This document shows, piece after piece, positions 1 through 9,350 of a DNA stretch of 64,000 nucleotides (the stretch's first letter is position 1; each line of letters begins with the position of its first letter). The stretch lies in the NCBI GenBank assembly GCA_963756185.1, contig CAVWMS010000001.1:248001-312000 (forward strand), given 5' to 3'. Source of the stretch: DATAXI01 sp963756185. Its GTDB lineage: Bacteria > Verrucomicrobiota > Verrucomicrobiia > Chthoniobacterales > Chthoniobacteraceae. The position numbers and the translations under genes were made by a program. Below the pieces are notes generated by a model, which made no database searches, was not told where the DNA came from, and worked only from the letters and a program-made list of their open reading frames with translations.

Positions 1-313
1 GACATTTCCAATCCGACTCGGTCTGAAGCTTGCCGTTGCCATTGGTCGCCTTGGGATAACGGTCATTGATGAAAGTGACGCCATGGCCGACAAATACCTC
101 CGGTTCGATCGTCACGCCCTCGCAAATAAAGGTGTGGCTCTGGATCTTGCACCGCCCGCCGATCCTCGCCCCTTTTTGAATCTCGACAAACGTGCCTATC
201 CTCGTCTCATCCCCGATCTCGCACCCATACAAGTTCACAAATTCGCGGATTTGCACATCCCGCCCCAGCTTTACGTCGGGCGCGATTCGCCGGTGATTGG
301 AAGGCTCGCTCAC
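1..313 (-). CDS. WlbB/WbpD-like sugar N-acetyltransferase (partial, N-terminal part)
   Basis: This is the start of a left-handed beta-helix (hexapeptide-repeat) acetyltransferase; the rest lies beyond the window edge. The 104 visible residues show the isoleucine/valine-rich hexapeptide rhythm and the stretch GHGVTFINDRYP, which is typical of enzymes that acetylate the 3-amino group of UDP-2-acetamido-3-amino sugars. The GTG start at 313 overlaps the stop of the upstream Gfo/Idh dehydrogenase by four bases (GTGA), implying translational coupling. By family knowledge a dehydrogenase plus this acetyltransferase belong to UDP-diacetamido-sugar (uronate) synthesis for O-antigen or exopolysaccharide; the intervening aminotransferase would be expected nearby, outside the window. 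The exact sugar is inferred. Confidence 0.8.
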   Translation of the reverse strand, partial: MSEPSNHRRIAPDVKLGRDVQIREFVNLYGCEIGDETRIGTFVEIQKGARIGGRCKIQSHTFICEGVTIEPEVFVGHGVTFINDRYPKATNGNGKLQTESDWKC

Positions 314-1401
314 GCCAGGACGGTTTCCCTTTTGCCGTTCTTCGCGGGGTGGGCGACATTGGATTGGGGCGCGGCGGCCTGCGGCCCGAAGGTGATCGGG
401 GCCCCGTTCTTTTTGAGCGATTCCTCGGCCGCCTCGAGAATCCTCACCAGGTCCAATCCTTCCCGGCCTCCGGTCAGCGGCTCCTTGCCGAGGGCGATGC
501 ACTCCAGGAAGTGCTGGCACTCCGCTTTCAACGGCTCCTCCTGCTTGATGTGGGGAATATAACTGTCCCCGTAATGGTAGGAGTAATGAAACTCCGCAAA
601 CGTGTCGTAATGCGGGGGACGTTCCACCCGCGTGTCATAGATCCGAATTTTCTCGAGCGTCTGCAGGTCGTCGTAAACGATCATCCGGCGCGTCCCGACG
701 ATGGTCATGTCGCGGACCTTCCTCGGCTCGATCCAACTGCTCTGGATGGTCGCGAATCGCTTGTTGCGGAATGTCAGCGACAGGTTCGTCACGTCCTCGA
801 TTCCCGGGGTGACGTGCGCGTTGCCCTGGCAATTGACGGTGATCGGGGTTTCCCCCAGGATGTGGAGAATGATCGACAGGTCGTGCGGAGCAAGGTCCCA
901 CGTCGCGTTGATGTCCTTTTGAAACAGCCCGAGGTTCAGCCGCCTCGAGTTGATATAACGTATCTCCCCGATGTCCCCCGCCTGCACGATATCGACTATC
1001 TTGCGCACGGAGGCCGAATACAGAAACGTGTGGCCCACCATCAGCACCACCCCCTGGCGCTTCGCGATATCGATCAACTCCTCACATTCCGCGGACGAGG
1101 CCGCCATCGGTTTCTCGATGAGCGTATGCTTGCCCGCCAGCAGGCTCGCCTTGCCCAGCGCAAAGTGATGTTTCACCGGCGTCGCGATCACGACCGCGTC
1201 CAGCGCCGCTCCGTTGAGTAAGTGACCAAAGTCGGTAACCCCCTCCACATCCGAGTACAGGCTTCTGAGATGTTTCAGGCGATCCTCGCTCAGGTCGCAC
1301 ATCATCTTGAGGTTGCAATCTGGAAGGCCCTTGAAGTTGCGAACCAGATTCGGACCCCAGTATCCGCATCCGACAATTCCGACTACGATTTGTTTTTTCA
1401 T
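310..1401 (-). CDS. Gfo/Idh/MocA family oxidoreductase (UDP-sugar 3-dehydrogenase-like)
   Basis: This 363-residue protein begins with a Rossmann fold carrying VGIVGCGYWGPNLVRNF (NAD(P)-binding glycine motif, residues 7-23). The conserved EKP motif (IEKPMAAS, near residue 95) is followed by the Gfo/Idh alpha/beta C-terminal domain with H-rich LAPHDLSIIL. Family members of this length encoded beside WlbB-type acetyltransferases oxidise the 3-position of UDP-GlcNAc or UDP-GlcNAcA (WlbA/WbpB). It sits third in a minus-strand polysaccharide operon and its stop overlaps the start of the acetyltransferase. Substrate assignment rests on that neighbour and is inferred; the family assignment is secure. 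Confidence 0.9.
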   Translation of the reverse strand: MKKQIVVGIVGCGYWGPNLVRNFKGLPDCNLKMMCDLSEDRLKHLRSLYSDVEGVTDFGHLLNGAALDAVVIATPVKHHFALGKASLLAGKHTLIEKPMAASSAECEELIDIAKRQGVVLMVGHTFLYSASVRKIVDIVQAGDIGEIRYINSRRLNLGLFQKDINATWDLAPHDLSIILHILGETPITVNCQGNAHVTPGIEDVTNLSLTFRNKRFATIQSSWIEPRKVRDMTIVGTRRMIVYDDLQTLEKIRIYDTRVERPPHYDTFAEFHYSYHYGDSYIPHIKQEEPLKAECQHFLECIALGKEPLTGGREGLDLVRILEAAEESLKKNGAPITFGPQAAAPQSNVAHPAKNGKRETVLA

Positions 1402-1517
1402 ATGCTATCCATTTCGATTGACAACGCTGCTGTCTTTCTGCTGCCACGCACCACCACTGACGCCGGATTTCCGGTTGGGGCTATGAGCCCGCCGCCGACT
1501 GTGTCAGGTCGCTTTTT

Positions 1518-2237
1518 TTATTGGCGGGTCATATCCGGCAGACCATCCGCCGGATTTGGCGCCGCCGGTTGGACCGTCTCTCTCCGGGGACGGACCCGTG
1601 TTTCACAAACAAGATTCACCAGCACCGGAAACGTCCGCAGCAGGATCGACAAATCCATCCCGAGCGACATGCGTCTGGCGTACTGGATGTCCAGCTCCAC
1701 CATCCGGGTAAAGGTCGTCGTGTTCTTGCCGTTGACCTGCCAATAACCGGTCAGGCCCGGCGGAGCGTTGAATCGCTCCATGCCCGCGATTTCAAACTTG
1801 GGAAGCTCCCGGGCTGTGCACGGGCGCGGCCCTACCAGGCTCATCTCTCCCCGGATGACATTGAAGATTTGCGGCAATTCATCCAGCCCTCCCGCCCGCA
1901 GGAATTTCCCGCCGGCGATCAGCCGTCGATCACCGATCGCATCGAGCTTGGTCATCGGAATGTTGCTCGCGACCAGGTCGTCGAAATGGCTCTCGTGCAC
2001 CTTTGCCTCCGCGTGCACGTGCATGCTCCGGAATTTGAGCATGCTAAAGCGCCGCCCCCGATACCCCACCCGCTCCTGACGAAAAAATATCGGGCCGGGA
2101 GAAACGAGGCGTATCCACAGGGCCACCAGGATCATCACGGTTGCCCAGACCGGGAGGGTTAACAGTATGAACGTTAGGTCCATTGCCCGTTTCCAATGCG
2201 GAATTCGTTCATGCGCTGATTTTGCAGTTTTCTCCAT
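1518..2237 (-). CDS. Initiating sugar-phosphate transferase (bacterial sugar transferase family)
   Basis: The protein has 239 residues, with one N-terminal membrane helix (about residues 19-45, rich in L, V and I). It is followed by the family hallmark block: PIFFRQERVGYRGRRF, KFRSM, the glycine/leucine segment GLDELPQIFNVIRGEMSLVG, and RPCTARELPKFE. These are the conserved catalytic core elements of ExoY/WbaP-type enzymes, which move a hexose-1-phosphate onto undecaprenyl phosphate at the inner membrane and so start a repeat unit. It lies between the NusG-like gene (62 bp upstream) and the sugar dehydrogenase (116 bp downstream). The sugar transferred cannot be told from sequence. It is the short monotopic form, lacking the multi-pass N-terminus of WbaP. 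Confidence 0.92.
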   Translation of the reverse strand: MEKTAKSAHERIPHWKRAMDLTFILLTLPVWATVMILVALWIRLVSPGPIFFRQERVGYRGRRFSMLKFRSMHVHAEAKVHESHFDDLVASNIPMTKLDAIGDRRLIAGGKFLRAGGLDELPQIFNVIRGEMSLVGPRPCTARELPKFEIAGMERFNAPPGLTGYWQVNGKNTTTFTRMVELDIQYARRMSLGMDLSILLRTFPVLVNLVCETRVRPRRETVQPAAPNPADGLPDMTRQ

Positions 2238-2299
2238 GCGGATACCCTCCCTGATAACCTGGGGCCATGCCCTGACGTGGCCCTGATTTTATTCTAGCT

Positions 2300-2896
2300 T
2301 CAAACCATCACGCGTGCGGGCACTGCCCGCACCACGGATGTCTGGTTCACCTCGGCTTCTAGTTGGCGCCCGAGAAACTCGATGAGCACTCGGACACGAT
2401 CTTTTCCGGAAAGTAACTGCGTCACCACGCCCTCCAGCCCATTGAACGCCCCCTCGGCGATATTCACCGGATCGCCCACGCTCACGGACCCCGGTATCTC
2501 GATGATCGGGATTTCGCTCAAATTGCCGATGCGCACCCGAAGCGAATCGATGACCTCGTCGGCAACCGCGACCACCCGTTGCCCGAAATGCAAGATTCCC
2601 GTGACCCCGGACGAATACCGCACCAGCCGGTGATGCTGTGTGTAATCAAACCGCGCGAAGAGATATCCGGGGAACATCGCCTCCACAAACCAAACCGGCC
2701 CACGGCGCGTCACCTTGCGGAATCGGATCCGCGGACAAAATACATGCACCTCTTCCGCCGATTTCAAATTGTGCGCCGCGAAATGCTCCCGTTTCGGGCT
2801 CGTTCGCACGCAATACCATCGCGCCCCGGCCGCGGCGGCTTTCAAGGCCGCCTCGTCCTCACTCCGCTCTTTGGTTTTTTCCTTCCGCCAGCTCAT
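2300..2896 (-). CDS. RfaH/UpxY-like specialised NusG transcription elongation factor
   Basis: This 198-residue NusG paralogue has an NGN domain (about residues 25-125: ARWYCVRTSPKREHFAAHNL, FVEAMFPGYLFARFD, GVTGILHFG) followed by a KOW domain (about 150-190: GAFNGLEGVVTQLLSGKDRV). A lysine/glutamate-rich N-terminal extension precedes it. Operon-specific NusG paralogues placed first in long polysaccharide operons (RfaH, LoaP, UpxY) load onto RNA polymerase and suppress termination across the cluster. It is immediately upstream of the initiating glycosyltransferase and 21 bp downstream of a GbsR/MarR-like regulator, exactly the place for that role. The housekeeping NusG is not in this window. 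Confidence 0.88.
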   Translation of the reverse strand: MSWRKEKTKERSEDEAALKAAAAGARWYCVRTSPKREHFAAHNLKSAEEVHVFCPRIRFRKVTRRGPVWFVEAMFPGYLFARFDYTQHHRLVRYSSGVTGILHFGQRVVAVADEVIDSLRVRIGNLSEIPIIEIPGSVSVGDPVNIAEGAFNGLEGVVTQLLSGKDRVRVLIEFLGRQLEAEVNQTSVVRAVPARVMV

Positions 2897-2917
2897 ATTC
2901 CAAAAATCGATCCCGAA

Positions 2918-3457
2918 TTACTGCAGCGTCTTGAGAAGTGGCATGACCAGTCTCACCACCTGGCTCTGGCAATCCGCCAGGCGGCGCAACCGCGCGGCCA
3001 GATGCTCGTGCGCCCCGTTTTCCGACAGCCGCTCGGCGATGACGCTGAGGCGCTCGAGCCTCTGCTGCGCCGCCCGGATTCGCGGTTCAAGGTAGGAGTG
3101 CATCAGCGATGCGTTCACCCGCACAAGGTCCTCGTTCACACCGAAATGATCCCGGCGGTCTCCCGCAACCGGCACCGTAATCACCATTCCCAGGCTTTTT
3201 AGGTGCCGCAGGCCCACGCTCAGAGATCCGGCGCTGATTCCCCGCTTGTGGCAGATGGCCGAGAAGCTCAAGGGCTCTTCCGCCGCAAACAACACCCCGA
3301 ATATCTCTCCCACGGAACGAGGGTAACCCAGCGAACGCGCCACGGGGATGAACATCTGCACTGCTTCATCTTCCAGGGCCGTCATGGCATCCCGGCAGCA
3401 GTTTAGGGTGTTTTCCGTTGCGCCCGTGTCATTCAGACCAATTGTCAACGCCTTCAT
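2918..3457 (-). CDS. GbsR/MarR-type winged-helix regulator
   Basis: This 179-residue protein resembles GbsR/OpcR-type MarR relatives. The segment with SVGEIFGVLFAAEEPLSF leads into a winged helix (AICHKRGISAGSLSVGLRHLKSLGMV) with the wing around VAGDRRDHFGVN, and a C-terminal helical dimerisation region ends in LLKTLQ. It heads the minus-strand polysaccharide operon, 21 bp before the NusG paralogue, so it probably controls exopolysaccharide expression; that role is inferred from position. The effector is unknown. In this family the wing often binds the promoter of its own operon, so an operator would be sought in 3458-3700. Confidence 0.78.
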   Translation of the reverse strand: MKALTIGLNDTGATENTLNCCRDAMTALEDEAVQMFIPVARSLGYPRSVGEIFGVLFAAEEPLSFSAICHKRGISAGSLSVGLRHLKSLGMVITVPVAGDRRDHFGVNEDLVRVNASLMHSYLEPRIRAAQQRLERLSVIAERLSENGAHEHLAARLRRLADCQSQVVRLVMPLLKTLQ

Positions 3458-4000
3458 ACGCGATTTTTCCGATTCCCTTCAGTTTCTTTGGAAGAGTTTG
3501 AAATATTCAAAAATTGCTGCCGCCCCCCGTGCTCTGCAGACCCGAACCTTGCCCGCCAGCGGGGGGCTTATCATAAGAGACCATCACCACTTTCCGAAAA
3601 GGGACGCTGCCGCCATTGGTTCCAGCCCTCCCTTCCGAGCTTGGAACCATTTCATCCGTCCCTGCATTTCTGCCCCTGTACATTCTAAAAAATCAGAAGC
3701 GATGTTGTACTTACAGAAAACACCACTTCCTCTAGGGAAAGTGCGACCGAGAATATGGAAGCCGGGTGCGGCTGCAAGAAAAAAAACGTTTTTTTTACGC
3801 AGTCTAACGTACTCGATTTCCCTAACCTCCAGTCGCCGGGCGGTTTTCGCCAGAGATTGAATCCGTTGATCTGCGGACGGATTGCCAAGCCGTGCGAAAA
3901 ATCGCATATGCCAGGCAGGGCTAAGCAGGTGAACGGTCGGCGCCAGAAAAATGGCGACCCTCGACATCTCGCAAGTATTTGAAATCGAACGACTTCAAAT
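3458..4000. other. Long gene-free leader upstream of the polysaccharide operon, with an A8-CG-T8 palindrome
   Basis: About 540 bp without a convincing gene lie between the GbsR-like gene and tRNA-fMet. The stretch is AT-richer than its surroundings. It contains a perfect palindrome of eight A, CG, eight T at 3779-3796, with no G+C stem, so it is more likely a bent or regulatory element than a classical terminator. The promoter of the minus-strand polysaccharide operon should lie here. I see no ops or JUMPstart-like motif I would defend. Confidence 0.5.
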
Positions 4001-4077
<77 letters not shown>

Positions 4078-4178
4078 TTTTGAAGAGAGCCAAGCTACCA
4101 CCCTAACCCCCAGCCGCAAGGGAAATGTCAGACAGTTACTAATATAATTTATGCGACTCCTCCCTGCGGTGGAATGGA

Positions 4179-7070
4179 ATGTGCATTTACTACGCGGTTC
4201 CCATGTCTCGCCCGGGTTTCTCAGAAGCTGAAGGCAAGCGCTGGCCTCTGGCGGCGCGGGCCATTCTTTTCTTCGCGGTCTATGTGGCCGGCGGGTTCTT
4301 GAGCGCGCCGATGCCCTTCGCCCCCTTCCATGTGCAGGCGTTCTGGCCGCAGGGGGGGCTTCTGCTCGGGGCGCTGCTGGTGGCGGGCAGGAGGGAATGG
4401 CTGGCTTTCGTCCTGGTGGCGATCCCCGCGAACGTGTTGGTGGAGGTGTACGCGCAACATCGCCCCCCGCTGGCCGGCCTGCTTCTCTTGTCCGGAAATC
4501 TTACAGAGGCGGCAATCGGGAACTGGTTCTTGCGGCGCTTTTTCGGCGGTGTTCCCAGCATCGAGCGCGGTCGGGACATGCTGCGGCTGGTCCTCACCTC
4601 TCTAGTGTTGGCGATCGTCGGCCCGGCCATCGCCGCGTGCTTGCTCACTCAGGTATTTCATCGGGATGTTTCATTTTCCCACCTCTGGCCGCTCTGGTGG
4701 GCGGGGAACGCGACCGGATTGTTGATTTTCACGCCGCTGATGCTGGCTTGGGCGGGGAAGAAACCCGACGCGCCTCCGCATTACGGAAGCGGCAGGGTCC
4801 TCGCGGCTGAATCGACGATTTTCATCGGCGTCCTGGGAGTTGCCGCCGCCGTTTCCTTTGGTGGCATTCCCCACCTCGATATCCAGATGCCCTACCCGGC
4901 TGTGGCCTTTCCACTGTTGCTCTGGGGCAGCATGCGGCTGCCCGTTCGCACGCTCACGGCGGGCATGGTGCTGCTGGCTGTGACGGCGGCGACCTGCATC
5001 GCGGCAGGCGGCGGGTCGGTATGGATTGCCACGTTCGGCCCGTTGCGCACGCTGGTGCACGTCCAGACCTTCCTTTGCGTGAGCCAGCTTTGCATCCTCT
5101 TTCCCAGCGCCATCGTGGCCCAGCGGCGGATGGCGGAGGCGCGCGTCCAATCGCTCAACGAAAACCTCGAGCGCCGCGTCAAGGACCGCACGTCTGAACT
5201 CGAGGAAAGCCGGTCGCGTTACGAAGAGCTGACGAACATCGCCCCGGTCGGCATCTTCCGCATGGACGGCGACAAGCAGATCATTTTCGTGAACGAAAAA
5301 TGGTGCGCCATGGCCGGCATTCCCGCCGAGAAGGCGATGGGCCAGGGATGGTTCGCCGCGGTGCATCCCATGGATCGCGGGCGGGTCATCGAGGATTGGG
5401 CCTGCCGTGGCGAGGTGCGCGACCTCGATTTCCGCTTTGCACTGCCCGGTGGCAAATCACGCTGGGCGCTGGCGCAATTCACGCCGCAGATCCACGAGGA
5501 CAAGCTCGTCGGTTACATCGGCTGCATCACGGACATTACCGAGCGCAAGGAAGCGGAGCTGATGCTTCAGCAGACCCAGCAGCAACTCGAGGACGGCATT
5601 CGCGAGCGCACCGCCGAACTGAGCCGCCGCAACGAGGAACTCAACCACCAGATGACCGAGCGCGACCGCATCGCCCGCGAGCTGCTCGAAAGCGAATCGA
5701 CCCTGCGCGCCTTTTTCCAAAGCGCCCCGATGATGATGGGCATCGTCGAGCTGATGCGCGACGACATCTTCTTTGTCTCGGTCAACTCATCCTCGGCCTC
5801 CACGCTCATGGGCGGCGGCACGCTGCCCGCGGCCGGACGCACGGTGCGGGAGATGGGCTGGACCAACGAGGAGATCGACTTGTGGCTCGATAAGTTTCGC
5901 GAGAGCGAGCGCAAGCGCCAGCCGATGCGGCTGCGGCATCGCCGGATGATTTCCGGGCAGGAGCGCGAGTTTGCCGCCACGGTCTCGTTCCTCGGCCGTT
6001 CGGCGGCCGGCCAGCCGCGCTATTGCTATGTGGCTGAGGATATTACGGAGAGCGCCCGCTCGCAGGAGACCACCGAGCGGTTTCGCGCCATCCTCGAGGC
6101 CACCACCGACATGGTCGGCATGGCGGATAAATTCGGGCGCCTTTTTTACATCAACGGCGCCGGCCGCGACCTGTTGGGTCTGGCGCCGGATGAGCCCGTT
6201 GGGAATTTGCGCTTGCCGGACGTGCACGCGCCGTGGGCGTCCGACCTGGTGGCGCTCGAGGGGCTGCCGGTTGCCATGATCGAAGGCTCGTGGCAGGGGG
6301 AGACGGCGGTCATCTCCCGCCACGGACCGGAGGTTCCGGCGTCGGAGTTGATCCTCGCGCACAAATCGCCGTCCGGCTCGGTCGAGTTTCTTTCGACGAT
6401 CATCCGCGACATGTCCGAGCAGAAGGAGGCGGAGAGCCGCGTCAAGGCTTCGCTCGAGGAAAAGGAAGTGCTGCTCAAGGAAATCCATCACCGCGTGAAG
6501 AACAACCTGCAGATCGTCTCCAGCCTGCTGCAATTGCAGGCCTCTTATATCAAGGATCCCGAGGCGCTCACCATCTTCGAGGAGAGCCGCGACCGCATCA
6601 AGTCGATGGCCCTCATCCACGAGCAGTTATATCAATCCAACGACCTCGCTCAAATTGACTTCCCCGAATATTTGCGCAGCTTGCTGAACATGGTTCTCTC
6701 GGTCAATCGTAACAAAGGAACCCACGTCGAAACCAAGCTCCATGTCGAACCCGTGTCACTCGACCTCGATACCGCCATCCCCGTCGGCCTGATTACGAAC
6801 GAGCTGGTGACCAACAGCCTCAAATACGCGTTCGCCGGGCGCAACGTCGGGGAGATCAGCGTGCGGCTTACGAAATCCGAGACGGGCGATTTCGTCTTGA
6901 TCGTCTCGGACAACGGCGTGGGCCTGCCCGAAAAATTCAACTTTGACAAAGCCACCTCGCTCGGCCTGCGGCTGGTGCGCATCCTCACACGGCAGATGCG
7001 CGCGCGGCTCGAAGTCTCGAACGGGATCGGCACCGAATTTCGAGTTTACTTCAAATCGCAATCCTCATGA
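4179..7070 (+). CDS. MASE1-PAS-PAS-PAS sensor histidine kinase (HisKA_2 / HWE-like)
   Basis: The protein is a 963-residue membrane sensor kinase. Residues about 25-320 form a multi-pass MASE1 sensor domain (FHVQAFWPQGGLLLGALL, GNATGLLIF), followed by a coiled coil and PAS domains starting near 344, 503 and 630. The HisKA_2 phosphoacceptor block KEIHHRVKNNLQIVSSLLQL lies near residue 770. A HATPase domain follows with the N box ITNELVTNSLKYAF and G1 box VSDNGVGLP. HisKA_2 kinases usually signal to short, non-canonical receivers. Its stop overlaps the next gene, a response regulator, by four bases (ATGA). An in-frame ATG at 4203 is an alternative start. The stimulus is unknown. Confidence 0.92.
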   Translation: MCIYYAVPMSRPGFSEAEGKRWPLAARAILFFAVYVAGGFLSAPMPFAPFHVQAFWPQGGLLLGALLVAGRREWLAFVLVAIPANVLVEVYAQHRPPLAGLLLLSGNLTEAAIGNWFLRRFFGGVPSIERGRDMLRLVLTSLVLAIVGPAIAACLLTQVFHRDVSFSHLWPLWWAGNATGLLIFTPLMLAWAGKKPDAPPHYGSGRVLAAESTIFIGVLGVAAAVSFGGIPHLDIQMPYPAVAFPLLLWGSMRLPVRTLTAGMVLLAVTAATCIAAGGGSVWIATFGPLRTLVHVQTFLCVSQLCILFPSAIVAQRRMAEARVQSLNENLERRVKDRTSELEESRSRYEELTNIAPVGIFRMDGDKQIIFVNEKWCAMAGIPAEKAMGQGWFAAVHPMDRGRVIEDWACRGEVRDLDFRFALPGGKSRWALAQFTPQIHEDKLVGYIGCITDITERKEAELMLQQTQQQLEDGIRERTAELSRRNEELNHQMTERDRIARELLESESTLRAFFQSAPMMMGIVELMRDDIFFVSVNSSSASTLMGGGTLPAAGRTVREMGWTNEEIDLWLDKFRESERKRQPMRLRHRRMISGQEREFAATVSFLGRSAAGQPRYCYVAEDITESARSQETTERFRAILEATTDMVGMADKFGRLFYINGAGRDLLGLAPDEPVGNLRLPDVHAPWASDLVALEGLPVAMIEGSWQGETAVISRHGPEVPASELILAHKSPSGSVEFLSTIIRDMSEQKEAESRVKASLEEKEVLLKEIHHRVKNNLQIVSSLLQLQASYIKDPEALTIFEESRDRIKSMALIHEQLYQSNDLAQIDFPEYLRSLLNMVLSVNRNKGTHVETKLHVEPVSLDLDTAIPVGLITNELVTNSLKYAFAGRNVGEISVRLTKSETGDFVLIVSDNGVGLPEKFNFDKATSLGLRLVRILTRQMRARLEVSNGIGTEFRVYFKSQSS

Positions 7071-7765
7071 GCGCCGGCAAAGATTTAGTCCCATCCCGAA
7101 TTCTGGTCGTCGAAGACGAAGCAATCGTAGCCGCGGACATCCAGGACCGGCTCGAGGCCCTCGGCTACGTCGTGGCCGGCTGGGGCACCACGGGGGAAGA
7201 GGCCCTTGACCTGGCGCGCAATTCCAACCCCGACCTGATCCTGATGGACATCATGCTCAAGGGGCCGATGAACGGCATCCAGGCCGCGCACCAGGTGCGC
7301 GTCGAGTTGAGCATCCCGGTCATTTTCCTCACCGCAAACTCGGATGAGGCCGTGCTCGAAAAGGCAAAGATATCCGAGCCGTTCGCCTATTTGCTCAAGC
7401 CGTTCGAGGAGCGGCAGCTTCGCACCAACATCGAAATGGCGCTCTACAAGAGCCGCATGGAGCGCGAGCGCGACCGGCTTACCAAAGAACTGCAGGAGGC
7501 GCTGACCATGATCAAGACGCTGACCGGCCTGTTGCCGATCTGCGCCTGGTGCAAGAGCGTCCGCGACGACTCCGGCTACTGGATGCGGGTCGAGCAATAC
7601 GTCGAGCAGCATTCGCAGGCCACATTCTCCCACAGCGTTTGCCCGGAGTGCGCCAGCCGCTACTTCGGCCCGGATGTCGAGGCCGCAGGGGGCGCCGCGC
7701 CCTCCGGGATGATCAGGCCCGCTTCACTGGTCCAGGCTCCCCCGCCCGCCGAAGACGCCAAGTGA
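7067..7765 (+). CDS. Response regulator receiver with C-terminal double-CxxC module
   Basis: This 232-residue protein opens with a receiver domain (residues 7-125): ILVVEDEAIVAADIQ, phosphoacceptor in LILMDIMLKG, FLTAN, and LLKPFEERQL. A short helix then leads to a cysteine module, LLPICAWCKSVRDDSGYW followed by SVCPECASRYF. The two CxxC pairs with their spacing look like a small zinc-type fold; this tail is known on many PAS and receiver proteins of environmental bacteria, but its function is not settled. There is no DNA-binding domain, so it is probably an intermediate phosphorelay partner of the overlapping upstream kinase. Confidence 0.9.
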   Translation: MSAGKDLVPSRILVVEDEAIVAADIQDRLEALGYVVAGWGTTGEEALDLARNSNPDLILMDIMLKGPMNGIQAAHQVRVELSIPVIFLTANSDEAVLEKAKISEPFAYLLKPFEERQLRTNIEMALYKSRMERERDRLTKELQEALTMIKTLTGLLPICAWCKSVRDDSGYWMRVEQYVEQHSQATFSHSVCPECASRYFGPDVEAAGGAAPSGMIRPASLVQAPPPAEDAK

Positions 7766-7777
7766 TTCGGACAGCCT

Positions 7778-9169
7778 CTAAATTACCTCCGACGCCGGCG
7801 CAGACGGTGTCGCCGTCTCCATCATCCCCTCCCTGGCCGTGATGCGCGCCAGTTCTTCCGGGTTTTCCGCCGCTTCATCGACTAATCCCGTCAGCAGCGC
7901 CGCGATGATCAACGATACCCCGCCCAACAGTACTCCGGCCATCCGGTTTCCGTGGAACACGTGATCCATCATCCAGCCGAAACCGACCGCCGCGATGATC
8001 TGCGGAATGACGATGAAAAAATTGAAGACCCCCATGTAAAAACCCGTCTTCTCCGGCGGGATCGCCCCGGCCAGCATGGCGTATGGCATCGAGAGAATGC
8101 TGGCCCAGGCGATACCCACCGCGCTCATCGAAACCAAGAGCAGCCACGGATTCTGGATCGCCCCCACCGAGAGCAGCCCCAGGCCGCCGCACGCCAGGCA
8201 GACCATGTGGATCGACTTCGCCTTGAACCGGCGCGTGAACCAGACCATCACCAGCGAAAACACAAAGCAGACGCCGTTGTAAGCCGAGAAACATAACCCG
8301 GCGTAAGCCGAGCCCGCGCTGAACCGGTCTGTCCCCGGCTCGCCGTGGAAGATATTGTGCGCCACGGCCACGGAGAAGAATATCCACATGCAAAACAGCC
8401 CCAGCCACGTGAAAAACTGCACCAGCGCCAGTTGCCGCATCGTTTTCGGCATCGCCGCCAGCCCGCGGAAAATCTCCGTGAACACGTCGCCGCTTTCCGC
8501 GCGGCGCCGCTCGAATTCCGCCATGTCCTCCGGCGGATACTCGGGCGTCGTGACGATTGTATACAGCACCGCCAGCAGCAGCACGCCGGAGCCGATGTAA
8601 AACGCAAGCTTCACCGAGTACGGAATTCCGTTGCCGGTATTCGCCTGCTTGATCCCGAACCAATTCAGAAGGATCCATGGCAGCGCGGAGGCCACCACGG
8701 CGCCCAGGCCGATGAAAAAGCTCTGCATGATGAAACCGGCCTTGCGCTGCTCCGGCGGCAGCAGGTCGCTGACAAACGCGCGGAATGGCTCCATGCTGAT
8801 ATTTACGGAGGCGTCGAGAATCCAGAGCATCCCCGCGGCCATCCAGAGCGACGAGGAATTCGGCATCACCAGCAGCGCAATCGACGCCAGCAGCGCGCCC
8901 ATCAGGAAATAAGGACGCCTCCTGCCCAGCGGTCCCCAGGTGCGGTCGCTGTAATGGCCAATGATCGGCTGCACCAACAGGCCCGTCAGCGGCGCGGCCA
9001 GCCAGAGAATGGCAAGCTGGTCCTCCTTTGCATGGAGATACTCGTAGATGGAACTCATGTTCGCCATCTGGAGGCCCCAGCCGAACTGGATGCCAAGAAA
9101 GCCGAAACTCATGTTCCAGATTTGCGGGAAGGAGAGGCGGGGTTTGATTTGCATGCGGCGGAGCGGCAT
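7778..9169 (-). CDS. MFS sugar transporter (SLC45 / maltose-sucrose type)
   Basis: The product is a 463-residue, twelve-helix major facilitator. Signature segments are FLGIQFGWGLQMANMSSIY at the first helix, APLTGLLVQPIIGHYSDRTWGPLGRRRPYF spanning loop 2-3, and a matching second half (KTGFYMGVFNFFIVIPQIIA). The GHYSDRTWGPLGRRRP loop is characteristic of SLC45-like alpha-glucoside transporters. It is transcribed divergently from the secreted GH13 alpha-glucanase at 9351, so the two probably form an alpha-glucan use locus: extracytoplasmic cleavage, then uptake of the oligosaccharide. Substrate is inferred from that pairing. Confidence 0.88.
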   Translation of the reverse strand: MPLRRMQIKPRLSFPQIWNMSFGFLGIQFGWGLQMANMSSIYEYLHAKEDQLAILWLAAPLTGLLVQPIIGHYSDRTWGPLGRRRPYFLMGALLASIALLVMPNSSSLWMAAGMLWILDASVNISMEPFRAFVSDLLPPEQRKAGFIMQSFFIGLGAVVASALPWILLNWFGIKQANTGNGIPYSVKLAFYIGSGVLLLAVLYTIVTTPEYPPEDMAEFERRRAESGDVFTEIFRGLAAMPKTMRQLALVQFFTWLGLFCMWIFFSVAVAHNIFHGEPGTDRFSAGSAYAGLCFSAYNGVCFVFSLVMVWFTRRFKAKSIHMVCLACGGLGLLSVGAIQNPWLLLVSMSAVGIAWASILSMPYAMLAGAIPPEKTGFYMGVFNFFIVIPQIIAAVGFGWMMDHVFHGNRMAGVLLGGVSLIIAALLTGLVDEAAENPEELARITAREGMMETATPSAPASEVI

Positions 9170-9350
9170 TGTCCCGGGATGCGGAGTCGTGCCGAAAGGG
9201 GAAGATTGGAAGGCCCGATATTAGCAAGGTTAAGCGCGGGGCGCACCCGGAAACGGATGCGGCGCCGTTGAACGGTTCCACTCCGCAGACCCCTCCAAAC
9301 TCGCTTCCTGCGCTAGGCTGGGCTCCTATTTAGCCCTCGCACTCCTTCCC

